From contig JABCZE010000005.1 of assembly GCA_013289785.1 (NCBI GenBank), forward strand, positions 1 to 16,539: 16,539 nucleotides of DNA, written 5' to 3'. Source of the DNA: Vulcanimicrobiota bacterium. GTDB taxonomy: Bacteria > Vulcanimicrobiota > Vulcanimicrobiia > Vulcanimicrobiales > Vulcanimicrobiaceae. The notes beneath the pieces were generated by a model that was not told the origin of the DNA, did not search any database, and worked only from the letters and a program-made list of their open reading frames with translations. Shown in pieces: positions 5,863 through 14,583 of this stretch. Position 1 is the first letter of the stretch. Each line of letters begins with the position of its first letter. A program made the position numbers and the translations under genes.

Positions 5863-6474
5863 GTGAATGGGAGAACGCCCCTCTCGCGGATCGTCCTTGC
5901 CAGCGAATCTCCTCGCCGGCTGGAACTGCTGCGCTCGCTGGGTCTGATCGTCGAGGTGGCGGCGAGCGGCTACTCGGAGCTGCCGGTGCCGGGCGTTTCG
6001 CCGGCCGGCCTTGCCTCGTATCACGCGAGCGAGAAACTTCGCGCGGCTCTGGAGCTGCAGCGCCGGCCGCTCGATGCCCCAGTTCTTGCCGCCGACACGG
6101 TGGTAGATCTCGACGGCTTAGCGCTGGGCAAACCGTTCGATCTACGGGACGCGGCTCGAATGCTGGAATCGCTCTCGGGACGCGAGCACGTCGTTCATAC
6201 GGCGTTTGCGCTGGCGGTGCCGGGCGTCGAGCAATGGGTGCAAGAGCGGTCTTCGACCCGCGTGCGGTTCTATCGGCTGGAAGCGTGCGAGATCGCCGAC
6301 TACCTGGCAACCGGTGAGCCGCTGGATAAAGCCGGTGCCTATGGCATTCAAGGGCGCGCCGCGTCGTTGGTCGAGGCGATTGAGGGCGACTTCTACACGG
6401 TCATGGGTTTGCCACTGGCCCGGGTAGTGCGAGCGCTGCGGGGGTTGGGATTTACGCTTCCAACCACGAAATAG
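5863..6474 (+). CDS. maf: Maf family nucleoside triphosphate pyrophosphatase
   Basis: Maf proteins hydrolyse non-canonical or surplus nucleoside triphosphates (dTTP, UTP or modified forms) to monophosphates, and are linked to control of septum formation. The 203-residue protein has the family motifs SESPRRLELL (14-23), ADTVV with the catalytic Asp (77-81), LGKP (88-91), LSGREHVVHTAFAL, and DKAGAYGIQG (155-164) followed by VEAIEGDFYTVMGLPL. The exact substrate subgroup cannot be set by eye. The GTG at 5863 is the only start between the in-frame stop at 5854-5856 and the first conserved motif. No clear ribosome binding site is seen, so it is probably coupled to the gene ending 6 nt before. maf next to mreC is a known arrangement. 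Confidence 0.95.
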   Translation: MNGRTPLSRIVLASESPRRLELLRSLGLIVEVAASGYSELPVPGVSPAGLASYHASEKLRAALELQRRPLDAPVLAADTVVDLDGLALGKPFDLRDAARMLESLSGREHVVHTAFALAVPGVEQWVQERSSTRVRFYRLEACEIADYLATGEPLDKAGAYGIQGRAASLVEAIEGDFYTVMGLPLARVVRALRGLGFTLPTTK

Positions 6475-6492
6475 CCGTCGCCACGAACTAGG

Positions 6493-7314
6493 TTGGGAAG
6501 CGGAGCAATCATCTTCACGTATAGAGACGAACGAAAACTCTTCGCGCTGATCGGAATCATCATCGTCGCAGGGCTGCTCGCGCTGCTTCAGATTGGTGCG
6601 CAGCGTGCCGGTACCGCGAGCCCCATCTCGACGGTCGCGAGTGCGTTCTTTGGCGTGGCGGAGACCGCAATCTCGGCGATGATCGGCGGCATTCGCAGTT
6701 TTGGTGCGGCGATTGTGGCGCTGCCTGGGCTCGAAAGCGACGTGGCGCGGCTGCGCACCCGCAACGAGCGGCTGGTCGAAGCGAACGACCGGCTTTCGGA
6801 GCTCGCGGCAGCGTACGCGGCGCAAAGTGCGGTGCGCCCCGTGGTGGACCTCTACCACGGCATCGAGGCGCGCGTCATCGGGTTTCCGCCCGAAAACGAA
6901 GCTCGCGCGGTGACGATCGACAAGGGTTCGTTAGCCGGCGTCCGATCCGATGAGGGCGTCCTCGCGGCGGCCGGTGTAGTCGGTCACGTCGTTGCCGTGG
7001 CTCCGATGTCGAGCACGGTCGTGCTCGTCACGGATTATACCAGCCGAATACCTGCCGTCGTGCGACGCGGGCGCTGGTGGGGAATCGCGCGCGGAAATCT
7101 CACGAGCGTGGTCGACGACTATATCGAGCAGGATGCGCCGTTGCACGTCGGCGACGTCGTCGTGACCGGCGAAGGCCGCTCGTTCCATTCGGGCGTCCCG
7201 ATCGGCACCGTGACGCAAGTTGAGCGCGGCACCGCGACGCTCTATCAAACCGTCGTGTTGCGGACCTCCGTCGATCTTGGCGCCCTCGATCGCGTTGTCG
7301 TCGTTCCGAAGTAA
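6493..7314 (+). CDS. mreC: rod shape-determining protein MreC
   Basis: MreC is a membrane-anchored periplasmic scaffold of the elongation machinery that binds PBP2. The 273-residue protein has a short cytoplasmic N-terminus, one transmembrane helix (about 16-36), a coiled-coil segment (about 80-112, LESDVARLRTRNERLVEAND), and the beta-rich MreC core. The core holds RVIGFPPENEARAVTIDKGS, GVLAAAGVVGHVVAV, and an end rich in V/T such as LRTSVDLGALDRVVVVPK. The TTG at 6493 is the only usable start after the in-frame stop of maf (6472-6474) and before the transmembrane segment. Its 3' end overlaps mreD. No mreB lies upstream, which is unusual. Confidence 0.95.
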   Translation: MGSGAIIFTYRDERKLFALIGIIIVAGLLALLQIGAQRAGTASPISTVASAFFGVAETAISAMIGGIRSFGAAIVALPGLESDVARLRTRNERLVEANDRLSELAAAYAAQSAVRPVVDLYHGIEARVIGFPPENEARAVTIDKGSLAGVRSDEGVLAAAGVVGHVVAVAPMSSTVVLVTDYTSRIPAVVRRGRWWGIARGNLTSVVDDYIEQDAPLHVGDVVVTGEGRSFHSGVPIGTVTQVERGTATLYQTVVLRTSVDLGALDRVVVVPK

Positions 7315-7819
7315 ACCCCACGTCGCGCCGTTTGCCGGACCGCCATGGTACGCGGCGGCGGCATGGCTCGCGTCGGCAATCGCCGCGCAAGCCACGTTCG
7401 TGCACGCTCTCGCTATTCGTGGCGTGGCTCCGAGCTTCGTCTTGGTCGTGGTCGTCTGGTACGCAATCCGCGTCGACGCGCGCCGTGCCGCCGTTTACGG
7501 CCTGATCGCGGGACTCTGCGAAGACGCGCTGTCGGCCGGAACGGGAGCGGCCTGGATGATTTCGACCGGCATCAGCGCCGTCATCGCAAGCATGCTGTCG
7601 CGCGGGTTCTTTTCAGATTCCGTTCCGCTGGTCGGTGGCGTCACGGTGCTCGCGACGCTGCTGCGCGCCCTGATTTTTTGGGCCGCTATGGCGCTGGGCG
7701 GATATCCCGCAGGCCTTGGTGCGATGCATCTGCGTCAAGCGCTCTTCGAAGCTTTCCTCAACGGCGCGATCGTCATCGCGGCCATGCTCGCCGTGCGTCG
7801 TTTCGAAGCGCGGCGGTGA
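7295..7819 (+). CDS. mreD: rod shape-determining protein MreD
   Basis: MreD is a small polytopic membrane protein of the elongasome, encoded after mreC. With the TTG at 7295 the product has 174 residues, the usual family size. It shows five or six hydrophobic segments and the characteristic region AAVYGLIAGLCEDALSAGTG, with a conserved Asp (family pattern GLxxD), followed by ISAVIASMLSRGFF. Start choice is uncertain: TTG codons at 7295 and 7277 are both in frame inside the end of mreC and neither has a clear ribosome binding site, so translational coupling with mreC is likely. It shares one base with the mrdA start (TGATG). Confidence 0.9.
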   Translation: MSSFRSKPHVAPFAGPPWYAAAAWLASAIAAQATFVHALAIRGVAPSFVLVVVVWYAIRVDARRAAVYGLIAGLCEDALSAGTGAAWMISTGISAVIASMLSRGFFSDSVPLVGGVTVLATLLRALIFWAAMALGGYPAGLGAMHLRQALFEAFLNGAIVIAAMLAVRRFEARR

Positions 7820-9672
7820 TGCAGCGGCGCGACCCTCGAGCACCGGAGTGGCGTCTTCCAGCGTGGCGGCTAGCGGCCTTCGTGGCGATCGTCGCGATCT
7901 CGCTGTTCGCACTGGCAGCGCGAATCGTCCAGATACAGATCGTCGACGGCGCAACGTATCGCGCGCGGGCGCTCGCGAACCGGATCCGCCTCATTCCAGT
8001 GGCGGCGCCGCGCGGAATTATCGCCGACCGTTACGGCAGAGTTCTTGCGCGCAGCCGTCCCTCGTTCGTCGTTGCGCTGATTCCATCAGAGGTCGACGAC
8101 GTCGACGGCGAGCTGGCGTCGCTGGCTCAAATCGTCCATCTGAGTAAAGCCTCGCTCTGGGCGCGGCTGCTGCATCATCGCGGTTTGGATTATTCCAGTT
8201 TTGCGCAAGTCGCCGCCAACGAACCGTACGGGCCCGTCGTGCTTGCAACGGGCTTGCCGGTGCCGGCGGTAGCCCGGCTCTCGGAGGTGCTCGCGGACCT
8301 TCCCGGAGTCGACTTCGAGGTTCAGCCGATTCGCGACTATCCGCAAGGCGCTTTGGGTTCGCATCTCATCGGTTACGTCGGGGCGATTACGCAGGACGAG
8401 TTCGAACGCCTCAAATCCAAGGGCTACTCGCCCAACGACGTAATTGGTAAAGACGGCCTGGAGTTTTCGTATGACGACTATCTGCGCGGCACGCCCGGCG
8501 GCGAACGCGTCGTCGTCGATGCGGCCGGTGCCGTCGTGTCGAACCTGCGGCTCGGATCGAAACCCGCGTTGCCGGGCGATACGCTGGTGACCAACATCGA
8601 TTGGAAACTACAGCGCATCGTCGAGGTGGCGCTTTCGGACGGGTTGCGCGCCGCCTCACGAGGGCGCAGGCTATCCGGCGCGGTCGTCGCGGAGGACCCC
8701 TGGACCGGTGGTATCTTGGCTCTTGCAAGCTATCCGAACTATAATCCCAACGACTTCGCGGGCGATCGCTGGAAGCGCGTGACGTTCGATTTGAGCGATT
8801 CGTCGCAGCCGCTTTTCGATCGCGCTATTGCCGCCGCGACGCCAACCGGTTCGACGTTCAAAATGGTTACCGGATCGGCTGCGTTGACCGAAGGCGTGGT
8901 AAAAGTCGATCAGGTCATTGACGACACCGGCGGCTGGGACTGCGGCGGCTATTACGCGCGCGACATCGCGGCCGGCGGCCTCGGGGACACGACCTTCGTT
9001 CCAGCGCTTGCGGCCTCGAGCGACGGTTACTTCTTTCGCTTAGCTTGGTGGTTGGGCAACACGCGCTTGCGCAAGTACGCGTTGGCGTTCGGGCTCGACG
9101 CGAAGAGCGGCATCGATCTTCCCGGCGAGAACGAGGGGAACTGGCCGACAAATGCGTGGGAGATGCGGGCCTTCGGCGTTCCCATGGAACCCAGCGATGC
9201 GTGTTTCTTGGGCATCGGGCAGGGCGCGATGCAAGCGACGCCGCTGCAGATCGCCAACGTGGCCTCTACCGTGATTAACGGCGGTACGCTCTACCGGCCG
9301 CAAGTCGTGCGCGAGGTGCGCGATCCGAGCGGCGGGCTCGTCGTTCGATTTGCTCCACGCGTCATTCGCCAGGTTCCCGTCACCGCGTCGGCGCTTGCCG
9401 CCGTACGCGACGGGATGGCGAAGGTGACCGGTCCGGGCGGCACGGCGTATGGTTTGGCGATCGACGGATTACCGTATTCGGGTAAGACCGGCACGGTCGA
9501 AACCGCGGGCGGGAACGGTCCGAACACCACGTGGTTCGTCGCGTGGGCGCCGACGGTCCACCCACGCCTGGCGCTGGCCGTCTTCGTCGACCGCAGCGGG
9601 GGCTACGGTGCTACGGTCGCCGCTCCGATCGCGCGTCAGATCTTGGTTAAGTACTTCAACAAGAAGCCGTAG
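7819..9672 (+). CDS. mrdA: penicillin-binding protein 2, elongation transpeptidase
   Basis: PBP2 is the class B transpeptidase that crosslinks peptidoglycan during side-wall growth. The 617-residue protein has an N-terminal transmembrane helix (about 17-38), a pedestal beginning with PRGIIADRYGRVLA, and a transpeptidase domain. The catalytic motifs are STFK (345-348, Ser345 the acylated nucleophile), SSD (400-402, in place of SxN, as in other PBP2 proteins) and KTG (556-558). Start: ATG at 7819 overlaps the mreD stop by one base; a GTG at 7816 is directly adjacent. The open frame extends further left, but that part is out of phase with mreD and not coding. rodA, the glycosyltransferase partner usually next to mrdA, does not follow. 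The gene ends 18 nt before a convergent gene. Confidence 0.96.
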   Translation: MQRRDPRAPEWRLPAWRLAAFVAIVAISLFALAARIVQIQIVDGATYRARALANRIRLIPVAAPRGIIADRYGRVLARSRPSFVVALIPSEVDDVDGELASLAQIVHLSKASLWARLLHHRGLDYSSFAQVAANEPYGPVVLATGLPVPAVARLSEVLADLPGVDFEVQPIRDYPQGALGSHLIGYVGAITQDEFERLKSKGYSPNDVIGKDGLEFSYDDYLRGTPGGERVVVDAAGAVVSNLRLGSKPALPGDTLVTNIDWKLQRIVEVALSDGLRAASRGRRLSGAVVAEDPWTGGILALASYPNYNPNDFAGDRWKRVTFDLSDSSQPLFDRAIAAATPTGSTFKMVTGSAALTEGVVKVDQVIDDTGGWDCGGYYARDIAAGGLGDTTFVPALAASSDGYFFRLAWWLGNTRLRKYALAFGLDAKSGIDLPGENEGNWPTNAWEMRAFGVPMEPSDACFLGIGQGAMQATPLQIANVASTVINGGTLYRPQVVREVRDPSGGLVVRFAPRVIRQVPVTASALAAVRDGMAKVTGPGGTAYGLAIDGLPYSGKTGTVETAGGNGPNTTWFVAWAPTVHPRLALAVFVDRSGGYGATVAAPIARQILVKYFNKKP

Positions 9673-9690
9673 CCGGCTGAGCAACGCCGG

Positions 9691-10044
9691 TCACGCGAGC
9701 AGCTCTAGGCTCGCGGCGATACGATCGGTGCGCCCGCCGGGGTTCGCCGCAAAGAAGCGTTCCAGCGGCACCGTGCTCCCCGCCGTCGTGAGCGCGTGAG
9801 CCGCCGCCAAAGCAACGGCTTCGCAGGGGTCGTCGAGCGCGCGTTCGAGCAAACGCAACGAGGACGGATCGTCGAGCGCGGCAACTGCAAAAATGAAGTC
9901 GCAACGCTCCGCGTCGGAAAGGTTGCCGAACTCGGCGATCAACCCGTCGGCGTCGCCCTGAGGCCGGCGGCGAGCGCGCGCGTAGGCCAGCGCAGCGATC
10001 GCCGCGATCAGAACTGCGAGAACGAGTGTTGCGGCGAGTGCCAA
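9691..10044 (-). CDS. membrane-anchored HEAT-like small protein, 117 residues, unknown function
   Basis: The N-terminus is a single hydrophobic helix (residues 2-22, LAATLVLAVLIAAIAALAY) followed by a basic stop-transfer stretch ARARRR. The remainder is predicted to be cytosolic and alpha-helical. Residues about 62-89 (LRLLERALDDPCEAVALAAAHALTTAG) look like a HEAT repeat. It starts with TTG four bases after the stop of the large gene upstream on the same strand (10049-13342) and lacks a clear ribosome binding site, so the two are almost certainly one transcription and translation unit. It probably tethers something at the inner face of the membrane, perhaps the neighbouring large protein. That last point is inference. 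I do not recognise a named family. Confidence 0.7.
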   Translation of the reverse strand: MALAATLVLAVLIAAIAALAYARARRRPQGDADGLIAEFGNLSDAERCDFIFAVAALDDPSSLRLLERALDDPCEAVALAAAHALTTAGSTVPLERFFAANPGGRTDRIAASLELLA

Positions 10045-10048
10045 CGGC

Positions 10049-13000
10049 CTAAACTGTCGAGTGCAGCGAAGCGATCATTGTATCGAGTGCGGCATCGAGC
10101 CGCGAATCGGAGCGATGTTGCAGCGCATCGATGAACTCGTTGCCTTCGGAATCCTCGAAGTCGTCCAAGACTTCGATTAAGTGCGCGCGGTAGTCCGCCC
10201 AATACGGCGTTTCGCTGGGCAAAAGCCGTGCGAGCGCAGCCCACGGGAGCGCCGTTGCAAGTTGGGCTTGGAGCATGCGCTCCGCGAGATCTCGCAGTTC
10301 CATCGGATCGAACGTGCCGCGCAAAGTAAGTGCGGCGGTCGGAGACTCGGCCGGCACGCCGCGCGCGGTACCGGCCTCGCGCACCAGGCGTTCGAGCGTG
10401 GCGTGCAGCGATGGCGTCTCGATGTCGCGCGCCGTAAGAACGTACAGCGGCAAGCGAAGTTTGATGAAGAGACGATCGAGCTCCTCGCGCAGCAGTTCCC
10501 GCGCGGGCTCGAGCGCCCGGCAGTGGGCGTCACCGACGCCCTCCGGAAGAAAGGCTCGCAGGGCAAATACATGCGTGATCAAGCCGCTAAAGCGAGCTTC
10601 GCGTAAGAGGCGTAGCGTGCGGTTGAGACGTTCGGGCGTAAACGCCGCGATCGTTCCAGTGACATCGGTCCGAGCCGCCTCGAAAACCTTGATTTGCAAG
10701 TCGTCGACGTCGTCATCGCGCCCAGCCGAGAGTTGCGCGCGCGGCTGAGCGCCGTTTACGTCGGCCACCGGCGTCGCCGGAGGCAGCTGAAGATACCGCT
10801 CCTCCGGAAGCGCGCGCTGGTGACTCGCGAGAGCTGGTCCGAGCATTCCATCGAGCCCGAACGGCAGCCCTGGGATCGCGTTGGCAAAGATCGGCGTCGC
10901 ACGCACGCGTAGTTCGGCCGAAGCGATCTCATCGTCGCGTTCGCCGTCGTAGCGGATATGCGCGACGAGCGCGATCGAGGTACCGGCAGGCGACGCGTTG
11001 TGAACGACGCTGCACCAGCGAATCGTTGCTTCGACCCCGGGATCGACGTCGTTGAGAACGATTCCGCGCGTACCGGCAAATGGCGGGACCGCTCCCGAGT
11101 CGCGGATTGGGACGTCGTTGACCGTCGTGGAGTTGGGAACATAGATCAGCGATTCCGGCGTGGCGATCGTAATCTGCGCGACGCGCGCGGTTCCGTCGCC
11201 GCCGTTACGAACGTGCAGGAACCATTCCACGGTTTCGCCGGGGTCGACTGCATCGGCGGGCTCGCTGTGCAAGTTGCCGGTCGTAAAATCCGGCTCGGCG
11301 CTCGTGGCGATGGTCAAGCGCTCCAGCGGCACCGGCAGCACTCCGTCCGCGGTAAGTAACCCGTCGACGGTAACCGGCCAATCCTTGGCCAGCCCACGCA
11401 ACAGCCGCAGTCCCAAGCGCGCTCGAGCATGCGCCGCCGGCGCCAGTTCTCCGAAGAGCAGTGAGGATTTCTCGCGCGTCGCTCCGTCGACGCTTTCCAT
11501 TCGCGCCTCCGGCGAGACGTAGCAGCGCAGGGTGACGTTGTGCGCCGTATCGGTACCAACGTTGGTCACGACGACGTCGACCTCGGCGAGCTGATTGGGG
11601 CGCAATACCGATTGGGCGCCCAGTTCGAGTCGCGACGTTTCGCGGTCGAAGGCCGGATGCGAGTCGACGCGCCAACGCGCGTCCGTCAAGTGCGTCTCCC
11701 CGAGCTCGCGCGTGTGCAAGCTGGCACCAATCCGTAGTTCGCTCGCGTTGGCAAACGGGGAAGGTACGCGGGCCTTCACCGTAAGGCGTCGCGTCGCGTA
11801 GGCCTCGATCGTTCCCAGCTCGGCCGTGTCCGCGGGCGAGTCGGCTGACCGCCCCTCGAGCACGAGCCGGCGGCCGCTTTCGAAGACGGCCACGTCGTCG
11901 AGTGCCGGCTCGATGCGAATGTGGAGCACGCAATCCCGAGCATCGGCGCTGCCGTCGTTTGCAAGCACGATGGCCGCTTCGAGGCCGCTTCCAGGAACCG
12001 CGGACGCACTGCCTACGCGGGTCAGCGCGTCGTATCGCGGCGGAAAGCACGGCTCCGAACACACTTGAAGGTCGCACTGCAGGCGCCGCGATGCGGCCGG
12101 CGGCGCTTCCCAATCGAGCACCGCGGCCGCGCTCACAACGCTCTTATCGGGGAGAGGCGTCGTAAGAACGGCTTGCGCGCAGAGCGTTACGCTTTGGCCG
12201 GCGTCGATTGCGCCGAGCGCAAATCGCAGCGGCTCTTTGCGCCGCTCGCGCAACGGCCGTCCGTCGATCGTGGCCGCCCCGCGCACGAAGATCAGGTGCT
12301 CGGAAAGTTCGAGCTGGGCGCTCACACGTTCGGCCGCGGCCGTTCCCGCATTGAAGGCCCGCAGCGTTATCCGTACGGGTTGCCCTGGGCGAACGTCGTC
12401 CGCCGGGTCGGCGGAGAAGGTCGTGCGATCGTCGCCGAAATCGGGAGCCGATACGACCGTTAACGACGCAGGTTCGAGTGAAAAGGCCGGCGTCTCTTGC
12501 GAAGCCACGTGGGCTTTGGCGACGAGCTGCGTTCCACCGGGCAGCGGCGCGTCGATGACGACCCGGTAGACGAGGGTTGCCGAAGCGCGCGCCGGCAGCG
12601 AGCGCAGCACCACGGGTGCGTGCATCCGGTCGAAGGCTGCGCCGAGCTCGCGCTCGGTCTCGCGACCGTTGATCCGCGCCGACCCGGCAATATAGGACGT
12701 ATGCTCGGGGATCGGCGAGACGACGACGACGTCGCGAGCCGTCGACTCGCCGGCGTTGTGAATCCGAACCGTCACCGCTGCCTGCGAGCCGGGAACCGGG
12801 TCGCGCACGGACTCCATCGCGATACCGGTTAAAGCGTTGGCCAGCTGAGGCTTGCTTCGCGCAACCAACCGTACGACGTTCGAGCCGATGCACGGCAGCT
12901 CGAAGGAGGCAACCGCCGCCTGCAACTCGATCGTCGTCCCGTTTTCGATTGCTCCGGCGACGCTGTATGCAATCTCGATTCGTCGCTCTTCGTTCGGAAG

Positions 13001-13342
13001 CACGTCGCCGACGTGAGCGCCGGCGCGCGCAAGCAGGGGCGAGTTGCCGAGCTCGTCGTCGAGCTCGCTGCCATCGAGCAGACCGCTGCCGACCAGATAG
13101 ACGAGCCCGTCGGGAACGTTGAAGCGAATCCGAACGCCGGTTGCCGGCGCGCCGCCGTGATTGCGGAAAGTGAACGTCGCCCGCACCGTCATCCCAGGTT
13201 CTAACTCACGCTCGGGCGAAACGACGAGCGTCCTGAGCCGCTCCGGTAACGTCGGCGCTCCCGGCGCAAAAACCTCGGAGAGAGGTCGCATGACGCGGGG
13301 ACGTTTCGCCGCCGCGAGGGAGGCTCCCGCGCTCGCGCGCAC
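10049..13342 (-). CDS. large protein with six tandem CARDB/DUF11-like beta repeats and a helical C-terminal domain
   Basis: The 1097-residue product contains six similar units of about 120-135 residues. They start at roughly 36, 165, 300, 431, 563 and 684; the last five begin P-x-(L/F). Each carries a PG...V.V...N.G.. core (for example LEPGMTVRATFTFRNHGGAPA and VDPGETVEWFLHVRNGGDGTA) and a closing strand set. This is the immunoglobulin-like pattern of CARDB, DUF11 or NEW3 domains. A proline-rich linker (about 819-885) leads to an unassigned, mostly helical acidic C-terminal region (886-1097). No signal peptide or transmembrane segment is visible from either start: GTG at 13342 or ATG at 13291, which would drop 17 residues; neither has a good ribosome binding site. 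Such repeats are normally extracellular, so location is unclear. It is followed at 4 nt by the membrane-anchored protein 9691-10044. Function is unknown. Confidence 0.8.
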   Translation of the reverse strand: MRASAGASLAAAKRPRVMRPLSEVFAPGAPTLPERLRTLVVSPERELEPGMTVRATFTFRNHGGAPATGVRIRFNVPDGLVYLVGSGLLDGSELDDELGNSPLLARAGAHVGDVLPNEERRIEIAYSVAGAIENGTTIELQAAVASFELPCIGSNVVRLVARSKPQLANALTGIAMESVRDPVPGSQAAVTVRIHNAGESTARDVVVVSPIPEHTSYIAGSARINGRETERELGAAFDRMHAPVVLRSLPARASATLVYRVVIDAPLPGGTQLVAKAHVASQETPAFSLEPASLTVVSAPDFGDDRTTFSADPADDVRPGQPVRITLRAFNAGTAAAERVSAQLELSEHLIFVRGAATIDGRPLRERRKEPLRFALGAIDAGQSVTLCAQAVLTTPLPDKSVVSAAAVLDWEAPPAASRRLQCDLQVCSEPCFPPRYDALTRVGSASAVPGSGLEAAIVLANDGSADARDCVLHIRIEPALDDVAVFESGRRLVLEGRSADSPADTAELGTIEAYATRRLTVKARVPSPFANASELRIGASLHTRELGETHLTDARWRVDSHPAFDRETSRLELGAQSVLRPNQLAEVDVVVTNVGTDTAHNVTLRCYVSPEARMESVDGATREKSSLLFGELAPAAHARARLGLRLLRGLAKDWPVTVDGLLTADGVLPVPLERLTIATSAEPDFTTGNLHSEPADAVDPGETVEWFLHVRNGGDGTARVAQITIATPESLIYVPNSTTVNDVPIRDSGAVPPFAGTRGIVLNDVDPGVEATIRWCSVVHNASPAGTSIALVAHIRYDGERDDEIASAELRVRATPIFANAIPGLPFGLDGMLGPALASHQRALPEERYLQLPPATPVADVNGAQPRAQLSAGRDDDVDDLQIKVFEAARTDVTGTIAAFTPERLNRTLRLLREARFSGLITHVFALRAFLPEGVGDAHCRALEPARELLREELDRLFIKLRLPLYVLTARDIETPSLHATLERLVREAGTARGVPAESPTAALTLRGTFDPMELRDLAERMLQAQLATALPWAALARLLPSETPYWADYRAHLIEVLDDFEDSEGNEFIDALQHRSDSRLDAALDTMIASLHSTV

Positions 13343-13386
13343 GGACGTTTTCGAAGTTGAGCTTTTGAGAAAGAATGAGGATTGGC

Positions 13387-14583
13387 ATGCTCGCTGTTCA
13401 CGAAGACCGTCTCGCCGCCGCCGTTGCGCGGTTGGGCTCGGAGAATGCCTTCGAAATCTTAGCCCGCGCGCGAGAGCTCGAAGCCGCCGGCCGTCGCGTC
13501 GTTCACATGGAGATCGGCGAGCCCGATTTCGATACGCCCGACGGAATCAAGAAGGCGGCCGTCGATGCGCTTTACGACAACCACACGCACTACACGCCTT
13601 CGGGCGGGTTGCTGTCGTTGCGAGAGACGATCGCCGAGTACGCCAGCCGCTTTCGCAACATGTCGCCGCCGTGGAACGCGCACAACGTCGTCGTTTCACC
13701 CGGCGCAAAGCCGATCATCTGGAACACCCTGAGCGCGCTGCTCGGTCCGGGCGACGATTTCGTCTACTTCGATCCCGCGTATCCCGCGTACGCATCCTGC
13801 GCCACCTATTTGCAGGCAAACGTGCACGCGATTCCGTTGCGCGAGTCGCGCAACTGGCGGATGGACCTCGACGAGCTGGCCCGCATCGTCTCCAACAAGA
13901 CCAAACTGGTCGTGATCAACTCGCCCCATAATCCCACGGGCGGCGTTTTGACCAGGAGCGATTTGGAGACCATCGCCGAACTCGCCGAACGGCACGATTT
14001 CCTGGTTCTCGCCGACGAGATATATAGCCGCAACTTCTACCTCGACTCCGAGTTCCTGTCGATCGCGTCGCTGCCCGGAATGCGGGAGCGCACGATCGTC
14101 GTCGACGGTTTTTCGAAAGCCTACGCGATGACCGGCTGGCGCCTTGGCTACGCGATCCTGCCCGAGAGCTTGGCAAAAGCGGTGACCCTCTTCAACAACA
14201 ACACGTTTAGCTGCGTCGCCTCGTTCGTGCAGATGGCCGGCATTGCCGCGCTGACGGGTCCGGACGAGCCCGTGCTGCGGATGAACGAGATCTTTCGTCA
14301 GCGCCGGGATCGCCTGATCAAAGGGCTCAACGACATCCCGGGCATCTCGTGTCTGCTTCCCGAAGGCGCGTTCTACGCGTTCCCCAACGTCACCAAGATC
14401 ACGCAGGACGACCGCGCGCTTGCGAAGTTTCTCCTCGAAGAGGGTGGGGTGGCATGCGGCGGCGGCTCGTCGTTCGGGGCGGCCGGCAAAGGCTATCTGC
14501 GCTTCTCGTATGCGGCGTCGCTGGAAGACATCGACTGGGCATTAGACTCGATCGCCAAAACGCTGCCGAACTTTAGGGGATAA
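13387..14583 (+). CDS. PLP-dependent class I aminotransferase (aspartate aminotransferase-like)
   Basis: The 398-residue protein is a fold-type I aminotransferase of the Asp/aromatic/PatA group. Seen in order are MEIGEPDFDTP near the N-terminus, THYTPSGG, INSPHNPTGG with the PLP-binding Asn178, ADEIYSRNF with Asp210 and Tyr213, and DGFSKAYAMTGWRLGY with the Schiff-base lysine Lys244 and Arg252. The carboxylate-binding Arg372 is in LRFSYA. Substrate (aspartate, aromatic or other amino acids) cannot be fixed from sequence, so no symbol is given. I chose the ATG at 13387 because GAGG lies 6 nt before it; an ATG at 13375 in the same frame would add four residues. It diverges from the large repeat gene across a short gap with no clear promoter, and its last 11 bases overlap the convergent trpS. 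Confidence 0.93.
   Translation: MLAVHEDRLAAAVARLGSENAFEILARARELEAAGRRVVHMEIGEPDFDTPDGIKKAAVDALYDNHTHYTPSGGLLSLRETIAEYASRFRNMSPPWNAHNVVVSPGAKPIIWNTLSALLGPGDDFVYFDPAYPAYASCATYLQANVHAIPLRESRNWRMDLDELARIVSNKTKLVVINSPHNPTGGVLTRSDLETIAELAERHDFLVLADEIYSRNFYLDSEFLSIASLPGMRERTIVVDGFSKAYAMTGWRLGYAILPESLAKAVTLFNNNTFSCVASFVQMAGIAALTGPDEPVLRMNEIFRQRRDRLIKGLNDIPGISCLLPEGAFYAFPNVTKITQDDRALAKFLLEEGGVACGGGSSFGAAGKGYLRFSYAASLEDIDWALDSIAKTLPNFRG

Noticed and set aside
7345..7818. Leftward extension of the PBP2 open frame
   Set aside because: This part is in another phase inside mreD and is low-complexity Arg-rich; PBP2 starts naturally at 7819 after the mreD stop.
9673..9690. Inverted repeat CCGGC...GCCGG between mrdA and the convergent small gene
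   Set aside because: Only five base pairs and no T-run on either strand; too weak to call a terminator.
13161..13931. 256-codon plus-strand open frame across the divergent gap
   Set aside because: It overlaps the large repeat gene and the aminotransferase out of frame, is very Arg-rich and shows no motif.
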